A stretch of DNA of 64,000 nt from NCBI GenBank assembly GCA_008828725.1, contig MEHQ01003298.1:25984-89983 (forward strand), given 5' to 3'. Within the stretch, counting starts at the first letter, position 1; the number at the start of each line of letters is the position of its first letter. Origin of the DNA: Saccharina japonica (lineage: Eukaryota; Sar; Phaeophyceae; Laminariales; Laminariaceae). The notes below the pieces were generated by a model. It made no database searches and was not told where the DNA came from. It saw nothing but the letters and a program-made list of their open reading frames with translations. The position numbers and the translations under genes were made by a program. Positions 58,218-64,000 of the stretch are shown in pieces.

Positions 58218-61200
58218 ACTACTAGTGCTGCTACTACTACTGCTACTGCTACTACTACTACTACTATGTTAACTTTTTCAAGGTCAGTCTTGTGCCACGC
58301 ACTCGCGGGTTTTACCCAACACTATTGCGGCAGCACTTGAAGGAGAAATCGGGAGTTCCTACATATGATATTATACCCACGGCACTAAACCGCTGGCTGA
58401 AACGTCGCCCGCTCCCCGCACAGCGCATCGGAAAAAAAGACGGGACAACGACAGCCCACAACTACTGATAGAGCAACAACAACGGCAACGCCACTGCCGT
58501 ACATAATCGTTTCGTTTTATGTGATAACAAGGATTGGCTAGACTTTTGCGCGAAACTTGGCTCACAAGTTTCTTGTGATGTACTTCACAATAACTCGAAC
58601 CTGTGGCCTACAAGCTAGAGTAGGAAAGGGTTTCTTAGATGGTGTTGGACTTTTTTTTGCGCCTCTGGTATACGTACCCGGGTGTCGATGTTGCCGCTCT
58701 ACTTTCTGTGGAACCGGTGCCTATCTACGTATGTATGTGCCTGGTATTATATGTCGTATCCCAGATATTTTATGATGAGGTATGTCGTAGGTTATCATGT
58801 GCTTCGTAGCAATACCGTACGTAGCCGCGGAAACTGGAAGCTTGTCGAAGGCACAACGTTCAACGTTACCGGCTTCTTCCTTCCCGACCAAGGCATTGTC
58901 GCCCTCGTGAGGCAGCTGCCGACCTCGACGTTACCTGCCGCCGCCGCTTGGATTTCGCCTGTATCCCCTGTCCACAGCGATCGCTTCCCCCTAGGAATAA
59001 ACGCTTACTACGACCTGGTTTTATCTTTCAAGTATATTCCGTACCCTCTTGGGTCTCCTATATGTAGAAAAATGTCTGGGGTGTCCGAGCCAGGAATGAT
59101 TGAATGCGGACATGTGGTGTGTGTACTGTAGTGTGTAGTGTGTATGTGCGTGCGTGTGATGTGGTATGTATCATACGGTATGTAGCACCAATTGCGCACG
59201 CCGTGGTGACTGTTGGCGCTTGGGATGGACGAAACGAAACAGAAGCAGCAGCGCCTTGCCTTTTGGCCTGGCGTCACGTCGCATCGTATCGCGCTACGTA
59301 CGTATCGGCAGCATTTTTTTTTTTCCTTGATGATTCGCCGCCAACGTCCTGCTAACACCCCGCCCCCCCGAATGAACGAAAACCAAAAAAAAAAACTCGA
59401 TTGTTCCCACAGGTGGGCTCGGTGTTTATCGCCCGCGGCGTCGGAGCCGTGATCGGCGCCGTGGTTTCCTCAAAGCTGTACCTCTGGATGCGAGGCAACA
59501 ACGTGATGTCCATCGTCCTCCTGCTCCTGACGGGGATCCTGATGTACATGCCCTTCATCACCTCCGTGATCACGCTGCACGCCGCCTTCTTCGTGATGGG
59601 CCTGTGCACCGCCATCACCGACACGGGGTGCCAGATCATGACCCGAAAACTGCACGGGTCTAAGGCCGGGCCCTGGCTCGGGGCGAACACGGTGGTGTTC
59701 GGGATCTCGGGCGCTCTGGTGCCCCTGATCGGGTACATGACCGGGTCGCTGTTCATCCAGTACGTCATCCTGGCGTCGGTTAGCTGCATGACCGCGGCGT
59801 TTTTGATCATCCTGCCTGCGCCGGAGAAGTACGAGGGCCTTCTGGAGGTAAGCCTCTCTTTTTTTTTTTTCTTCCAAGAAAAAAAAACGGAGAAGAAAAT
59901 CGAAGCAAAAAGAAAAAAAATGGGCCGGTTTAATTTCGTGGACACTGCTGCTGCTGCTGCTGCTTGTGTTGCTGGGAGATGGGTGTGTGGGATAATATAA
60001 CGCGTGCAGCAGCAGGAGCAGCAGCAGCAGCGTCTTTTGCTTATCGTGTTCCAAGAATATCACAATTTCCGGATTCCCCTTTTGCTTCGTATTATACGGC
60101 GGTATGACCCTATTAAATATGATGTGCACCAGCACTTCCTTGTCTCGCTTACGTACGGCAATTCTGTACCTACCTCACCCCACAAGTGAGTTTTTGAGGA
60201 AACGTGATAGAAACGCAGCCCAATGGGCAGTCGACCAACATACGCTACTGGTATAATACATACATCTCATCGTCGACGCCAATATAGAGGTCGCCTCCGC
60301 TGATGATGTCGGGGTCTTGGGACAGGTTTGGCCGAGGCCTCGACGCGCACTTTTCTTCCGTTGATATGTGGCAAGGAGGTGCCTCTACAAGACCTTTACA
60401 AGACCTCCCTCGCGTTTCGCAAGAAGAGAGCCTATAGGATATAGAGTGAGAGCGGGCCTCCATTTTTGAAGGACCCTTTTGCTCCCAGGAAGCGTTCGGG
60501 GTTTGTCCTCCCGAACGTCAACCATTGTGAAGACCTGCCATCATGGCAGGTCTGGTAGACCGGACGTTGGTTATCGTATCTTCATGGTTGGCATTTGTGA
60601 TCAGAGGTTGACTGTGTCTACGTACCCTATCCTCCACATATGGACCCTTAATAATCCTGCTTTCATGGCTGCGGTGCCCAACTACTTGAAGTTAGTGTGG
60701 AGGCTTTCAGCTTTGTCGTAAACAGGTAAATTGCCATATTAACGACAAAATGGTTGATTGAAATGTACTTGCCTTTTCACCTTGTGAATACTCTTTTTCC
60801 AGTATGTCGTGGAAATTTCTTGGAATGAAAATGGTTGATGTAGTGAGTTTTCGAAGCTGAATGCTGCTGTGCTATGTCTTAATAAACCCCTCTCTTTTCC
60901 GGACTTGAGAGGTCAAGACTGACCATAAACCAGACGAGTCGTACAGCAACGAAAACGGGCACCGCGTGATAGAGGCAGATGGTACATGGAAAAAACATGA
61001 CGCCCCGAGCTACGAACAACAATAGTCAACGCGAGGAGTCGTTACGTTACGCAAAAAGGGCGCAAAGCAACATTTATCGGGTGGTGCCCATACTGCCGCT
61101 GGGCGCGCCTCACGCGATGACACCCAACGTTTCGTCATTGTTTAGGTCGTTTTCTCGAGGTCGTTGAAGGGTCGACATAACCCTTCTGCTGCTGGAAATC

Positions 61201-62557
61201 GTGTCCCCCCTCCCCTCGTATGGGGTCATACCTATATAGAAGACCACGGCCATGCATGAAAATGATGTACCCCCCCCCCCCCCGCGAAGCTCGTAAAACA
61301 GCTGGAAACACTACAGATGACAGCAGCTAAAAAAGTACTAGGATGCTCAAGTACGACGAGTAATACAGTATTGAGAGCAGAACTGGGAATGTACCCACTT
61401 AAGACAAATAGAGACGTGCGTAAGTTGAAATGGCAATATAAAGTAAAGAACATGCCAAATAAGAGGTTGCCAGCCATAGCCGATAAAGCTGTATGGGAGA
61501 AAGTAACCAAAGGGCGAGCTGGAATAGGTGGGATAGCGTAGTCGAGAAAGTATGGAAGGAAATAGGAAACCAAAAAGAGACGCTGGCCATAGAGAAATTT
61601 AGCGGATACAAGACAGAAGTGAAAGAAAGGATAGAAAGAAGGGAAAGGCTAGCACTGAGAAAGAAGGTGGAAGGGGAAGAACACTTAGAGATGTACGGGG
61701 GGTTGAGAGAAGGAATAGGAATGAAAAGGTATCTGCACGGCCCAATGGACTTCGCGAAAAAGCTGAAACTGCGATTTCGTGTAGGGGACCTGGACCTGCC
61801 AGAAAGAAGAAGGAGGTATACCAGTAGCCGGGAGGAGGAGGAAGTAGAGGCACAGATGTGCCCATGTGGCAAAGCCATAGAGAGTAGAGTTCACATAGTG
61901 GGAGAATGTGAAAGGTACAAGGAGGAAAGGGATGTGCTAGAGGAGGAGATGAGGAAAATAGACGAGTGTGACATGGAGCAGTTTGGTACACTAAATAGTA
62001 GCGAGAAAACGATCGCTATCTTAGGAGATAGATGGTGGCCACAGGCGGCGAAGCAGGAAGGGGATAAGATTAGCAAAAGGTTTCTCTGTAATATATGGAA
62101 ACAACGTAATGAGCGCCCAAATGTTGGAGGTGTCTCTATTAGGAGTAGGAACGGTGCTCCGTCTCGAAAGGGATGCGTGGTCAATGGTCAAATGACTAAG
62201 GCAAGCAACAAATGAGTACGCCCCCCCCCCCCCCTCCCCCGCTTGGTGCAAGAAATGTCTGCCTGGTTGGTGAAAACCCAACGTGCTCCGTCCCGGCATT
62301 GTAGGGATGCGAGGGTCTATGGTCATATGACTACGGCCGTGCACGACATGAGTACACCCCCCCCTCCCTCCCCCCCCCTCCCTTTGCGTGATGACGCTCA
62401 CTCACTCTCTCAGGAGAGAAAGAAAATGCCTCCGGCCCGGGACGTGGTGGAGCACCAACAAGGTGGCGCCGGCGGCTGGAGGATGCTGGCGTTCTACCGC
62501 AAGTACAAGATAGAGTTCCACATCAGCGGCATGGTGTTCTGCCTCATCGGTGGCAAG
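44178..62557 (+). CDS. Major facilitator transporter, MFSD4/NaGLT1 type, partial
   Basis: Three exons (44178-44453, 59413-59847, 62414-62557) join at phase 0 into 285 codons and continue past the last donor. The product is a multi-pass membrane transporter of the major facilitator superfamily, closest in feel to the sodium-dependent glucose transporter 1/MFSD4 group; the substrate is not shown by sequence. It has a 55-residue cytosolic N-terminus with an acidic dileucine-type ETKALL motif, then a first helix (YMFAMGVCGIVLVALG), the family-typical ARGVGAVIGAVVSSKLY, TDTGCQIMTRKLHG and GPWLGANTVVFGISGA blocks, and the start of the second half (YKIEFHISGMVFCLIGGK). The start codon has a good context (ACAAGATGG). 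Intron 1 is 14.96 kb and full of nested transposons. Later exons, for roughly the last five helices, are not found in the window. Confidence 0.85.
44454..46604. other. Intron 1, 5' part
   Basis: Many ACGTAC- and GTACC-rich words and short GCTGCTGCTG runs (45962-45980). No gene or clear element is recognised. Confidence 0.5.
46605..46830. repeat. Dispersed repeat M, copy 1
   Basis: It contains TTCACATTAAACCTTCCTTT, CTACCCGTCGACGTCCAGCA, CCGTGCCGATTCTTCATCC and GGTACCAGTTCTGTGGTCGC. Inverted at 48705-48930; shorter copies lie at 49085, 54713, 54960 and 55160. Its start is itself a small palindrome around GTGAAGAACACACACA. Confidence 0.8.
46971..48248 (-). mobile_element. hAT-like element, partial inverted copy
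   Basis: It ends at 48248 with ACCGTAAAGAACCCTG, the terminal repeat of the complete element at 50075-53707, and carries the same subterminal array. Its other terminus is missing; homology stops at 46971. It contains a frame (47286-47555) ending VRREIIDVAEEAWGK, of unknown meaning, which is also disrupted in the second copy. Confidence 0.75.
47815..48215. repeat. Subterminal CGGTTCGGTGCGG array, inverted hAT copy
   Basis: About ten units of roughly 41 bp, each holding ACCGCACCGAACCGCACCGT plus GGATTNNTGATTTNNGAAA. Open frames reading YGAVRCGF repeats here are repeat artefacts. Confidence 0.88.
48249..50074. other. Palindrome centre, repeats only
   Basis: It holds dispersed repeat M copies (48705-48930 inverted, 49085-49200 direct), a pair of inverted TCGACGAAATCCTCGAGCTC blocks (48557-48690 and 49660-49792) and, at the right end, the left half of a family-1 MITE. 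No host exon is seen. Confidence 0.65.
50120..50625. repeat. Left subterminal array of the hAT-like element
   Basis: About twelve units near 41 bp: CCTACGGTGCGGTTCGGTGC, then GGTTTTC and an AT-rich variable half (RAAATCRGAAAT). It is the likely transposase-binding region by analogy with hAT subterminal motifs. Confidence 0.88.
51694..53137. mobile_element. Foldback element with TACGAGCTGGGCCAGCCA ends
   Basis: The outer ends TACGAGCTGGGCCAGCCA (51694) and TGGCTGGCCCAGCTCGTA (53137) are inverted; the same ends occur again inside at 51853 and 52562. Interior words pair as inverted repeats (CGATCTCGCCGAGATATCCG with its inverse at about 52960; CTTGTGCCTCAAGC with the diverged inverse near 52110). 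This is a long imperfect foldback, or two nested elements, lodged inside the hAT-like transposon. It is noncoding. Confidence 0.68.
53255..53690. repeat. Right subterminal array of the hAT-like element
   Basis: About ten units of TACGGTGCGGTTCGGTGCGG with TTTTCAGATATTGAAAATCC-type spacers. The array is in direct, not inverted, orientation relative to the left array, unlike the terminal 16 bp. Confidence 0.85.
53742..54525. other. Intron 1 sequence, no feature recognised
   Basis: Short poly-T and AT-rich words only; it includes a tract (54412-54525) that leads into the poly-C-tailed repeat and may be its 5' part. Confidence 0.4.
54526..54660 (+). mobile_element. Dispersed poly-C-tailed repeat
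   Basis: CTGCCTGGTTGGTGAAAACC, GTCCCGGCATTGTAGGGATG, TATGGTCATATGACTACGGC and AACATGAGTACCCCCC, the last word duplicated, then a longer C-run. Almost the same as 62250-62380. Confidence 0.72.
54710..55215. repeat. Dispersed repeat M, three partial copies
   Basis: Direct copy 54713-54800 and two inverted partial copies at about 54958-55005 and 55168-55212 share GTCGACGGGTAGAAAGGAAGG or its inverse. The set forms small foldbacks. It is noncoding. Confidence 0.7.
55216..56960. other. Intron 1 sequence with short repeats
   Basis: It holds poly-T runs (55256-55274) and two partial AGGATTTCGTCGAAACTCAT blocks (55890-55935, 55965-55995) of the same family as the palindrome centre. No exon is recognised. 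Confidence 0.45.
56965..57036 (+). other. tRNA-like relic (possible SINE head)
   Basis: A TAGTCAAATGG word (A-box-like), TTTTGAA (an anticodon-loop-like heptamer with TTG) and GAGTTCGATCCTC (B-box-like T arm) occur in tRNA order within 70 bp, followed by a T-rich tail. Acceptor and anticodon stems pair poorly, so this is not a functional tRNA; a tRNA-Gln-derived SINE or a pseudogene is possible. Confidence 0.3.
57037..58156. other. Intron 1 sequence, little recognised
   Basis: A short block at about 57670-57725 (GGGCACCTAATAAGAAACAG) distantly resembles the family-3 MITE end. Otherwise unassigned. Confidence 0.4.
58158..58266. repeat. CTA trinucleotide microsatellite
   Basis: Runs of CTACTACTA with CTG interruptions, about 35 triplets. 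Confidence 0.92.
58790..59045 (+). other. Unassigned GC-rich open stretch in intron 1
   Basis: Part of a 149-codon frame (58682-59131) with coding-like composition and blocks NWKLVEGTTFNVTGFFLPDQ and VALVRQLPTSTLPAAAAW. No family is recognised, and no splice sites fit the transporter's phase-0 pattern well. It may be a transposon remnant or an unrecognised exon. Confidence 0.2.
59413..59847 (+). CDS. MFS transporter exon 2
   Basis: Acceptor TTCCCACAG ends 59412; donor GTAAGC at 59848; 145 codons, phase 0 at both ends. It encodes about five hydrophobic segments, from VGSVFIARGVGAVIGAV to VILASVSCMTAAFLIILP. High GC and strong coding character compared with its intron flanks. Confidence 0.92.
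59848..61284. other. Intron 2, 5' part
   Basis: It begins with A/T homopolymers and GCTGCTGCTG and AGCAGCAGCAG runs (59946-60036). A TACTTGAAGTTAGTGTGG word (60673) is shared with the MITE-family-2 group. A GACCACGGCCATGCATGAAA poly-C end lies at 61240-61281. Confidence 0.5.
61285..62220 (+). mobile_element. LINE family 2, 3' portion
   Basis: Two overlapping frames encode the C-terminal part of a LINE ORF: LGCSSTTSNTVLRAELGMYP, LKTNRDVRKLKWQYKVKNMP (post-RT region), then WVKVWKEIG-like helices (VEKVWKEIGN) and a CPCGKAIESRVHIVGECERY zinc-binding motif (CxC-x8-H-x4-C) typical of LINE C-termini. One frame change lies near 61500. It starts directly after a C-run, ends AACAAATGAGTACGC, and is followed by another C-run. 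It is 5'-truncated, in transporter intron 2, and belongs to a different family from LINE 1. Confidence 0.8.
62221..62385 (+). mobile_element. Dispersed poly-C-tailed repeat next to transporter exon 3
   Basis: A C-run, then GCTTGGTGCAAGAAATGTCT, TGGTTGGTGAAAACCCAACG, CCGGCATTGTAGGGATGCGA and CACGACATGAGTACACCCCC with a C-rich tail. Its tail ends about 30 bp before the exon 3 acceptor. Confidence 0.72.
62414..62557 (+). CDS. MFS transporter exon 3
   Basis: Acceptor CTCTCTCAG ends 62413; donor GTGAGA at 62558; 48 codons, phase 0. It encodes a basic cytosolic loop (ERKKMPPARDVVEHQQGG) and the start of the second transporter half. Confidence 0.82.
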
Positions 62558-62744
62558 GTGAGAAGAGGACATGGGTTTTTTTTTGGGAGGATGGTTGTTC
62601 ACGGCGACATGGGGTTCATCTGCCGTTTCGTTTCGTTTTTTAGACAGCCGTTTCATCTTGATTTACTGCTGTATAGAAAGACAAGCCGTTCTCAGTTCGT
62701 GTAGACAGCCAGCCGTTTCATTTTCGTTTTTGAACAACCCCTGC

Positions 62745-62830
62745 AAAACTGCAAAATCTATCCCAGACTAATTCCAAGTATTAATAGTTTGTTCCCAAAA
62801 ACCGGCGGACCTGTTCTTACGGGGTTAAGA
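62745..62830. mobile_element. Fragment of the ACTTGGAAT/GTTCTTG repeat
   Basis: It shares AGACTAATTCCAAGTA, TAGTTTGTTCCCAAAAA and TGTTCTTACGGGGTTAAG with the duplicated segment in the 1.56-kb arms (7360-7420). Confidence 0.55.
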
Positions 62831-63139
62831 CAGGAAAGAAAGAGTATCAGCCGTTGTTTCCGAAATATTTGAGATTGACCTCATGGTGGTGGGAGCATCG
62901 CCGCGTATCTATCGCCGTGTGTTGTTGTTTTCGGGGTTGTATGTTGTAGGGGAAGCGATTGTCTTTGCTGAAAGGGTTTCGTATAAGGGCACCGCTCTGT
63001 CCGCGTCTACGACACCGCCGTGGGTGGTTGGCCGACACGGCAACGCTCTGCCAAAAAAACAAACACTACTCGTACTCGTACAGCTACAGCAACAGTGTGT
63101 GTTTCTACATACCCGTCGACACCCACGGCACACCCCAGC

Positions 63140-63236
63140 TTCCAACAGAATGGGTGAAACGGTTTGTTCGAAACGACGACCAAACAAAAAAAAAGCTTAA
63201 CCTCGACCCATGGAAATTTCTCGAAGTGTTTTAATA
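63140..63236. repeat. TTCCAACAGAATGGGT repeat, single copy
   Basis: It matches one arm of the foldback at 63488-63710: CTTCCAACAGAATGGGTGAA, then an A-run, GACCCATGGAAATTTCTCGA. Confidence 0.7.
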
Positions 63237-63487
63237 CGGGGGTGTGTAGTGAGCTTTCGTGGAACTCTTTTCAGTTTTGGCCCAACCGTAAGACGGGTCC
63301 CTAAAAAGTACTTCATTAAATATTGCAAGAGCTGCAAATGCACTCACCTTTTTTCAGCAGTAGTACGTAGTGTTAACGCCTTTGGTCGAGCCAGCTTCGA
63401 CAAATTGTTGAATATTCTAGTTCCACGAAAAGCCCATTACACCCTAGTATTAAAACATTTCGAGCGAAATAGAATATATGGGCGAGC

Positions 63488-63712
63488 TTCCAACAGAATG
63501 GGTTAAACTGCTGTTGTACTTTGGAACTTTTGTAAACAAGAAAAAAACTAAACCCCGACTCGGGGAAATTTCTCGACATGTTGTAATAATACCCCATTAC
63601 ACCCTATTAATATTATTAAAACTTTTCGAGAGATTTCCCTGGGTCCGGGTTTAGTTTTTTTTTTTTCTTGAAGTCAAAAGTACAGCAGTTTCACCCATTC
63701 TGTTCTATTCCG
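63488..63712. mobile_element. Small foldback element
   Basis: Arms 63488-63574 and 63626-63712 are inverted: TTCCAACAGAATGGGTTAAA with TTTCACCCATTCTGTTCTATT at the outer ends, AAACTAAACCCCGACTCGGG with its inverse inside. It is noncoding, with a single-arm relative 250 bp upstream. Confidence 0.72.
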
Positions 63713-64000
63713 ACAGCCAAGCAGTCGTATTTTATTTTGAGCGAGAGAGGATTAGTTTGAGCGAGAAGGAAGCACTGACCATGCGGCAATGGATCTTGTT
63801 TACCCTACTACGAGTACAGCAGTAGTATACCCTCTCCCGAAGGGTCTATTTATATTAAACCCTATGTATATAATACAACCCTCACCCCCCTTTTGCCTTG
63901 TGTGTTTGTTGCCTGCCTGGATCCTGATACCCCCCCCCCCCCCCACAAAAAAAAGACTGTAAAAAAGATAAAAAGAAAAAAAAAAAAAAAAAAAAAAAAA
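63713..64000. other. Window end, low-complexity
   Basis: AT-rich sequence with a C-run (63931-63944) and a terminal A-run. No gene seen. Confidence 0.7.

Overview
The window is nuclear DNA from a multicellular eukaryote, very probably a brown alga (Phaeophyceae). The main argument is a spliced gene whose exons encode a right-handed beta-helix protein with brown-algal mannuronan C5-epimerase features (the YGxxPHDDSDY block and NNxIYxND coils), the enzyme family that edits alginate. Small exons lie in kilobase-long introns packed with transposons, poly-C runs and microsatellites. This also fits such a genome; no bacterial operon or virus genome is present.

Layout. 1-1.6 kb: minus-strand gag/protease fossil of an LTR retrotransposon running off the left edge. 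1.6-3.1 kb: a 29/58-bp tandem array broken by an assembly gap. 3.1-5.9 kb: AT-rich, no confident gene. 6.06-13.9 kb: a LINE of about 4 kb lying between two 1,556-bp inverted arms that align without an indel. 13.9-25.3 kb: six exons of the mannuronan C5-epimerase-like gene (+), whose introns hold at least three families of small inverted-repeat elements, a third copy of the arm sequence and several tandem arrays. 23.9-37.3 kb: a direct duplication of about 5.8 kb that copies the last epimerase exon, with a smaller 641-bp duplication between the two copies. 37.3-44.1 kb: dispersed repeats and a second, 5'-truncated, decayed LINE. 44.2-62.6 kb: three exons of a major facilitator transporter of the MFSD4/NaGLT1 type (+). 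Its first intron, about 15 kb, carries a giant imperfect palindrome and a 3.6-kb hAT-like element with both ends and an 8-bp target duplication; its second intron carries a LINE 3' end. 62.6-64 kb: repeats and homopolymers.

The two host genes are unrelated: one is a cell-wall polysaccharide modifier (extracellular or secretory pathway), the other a membrane transporter. The epimerase has Asn where the family's catalytic Asp of the DPH motif is expected. Most remaining sequence is layered transposon insertion, and several insertions give a relative order of events. Single N bases coincide with frame changes or repeat junctions and look like assembly joints, so broken frames at those places should not be over-read.
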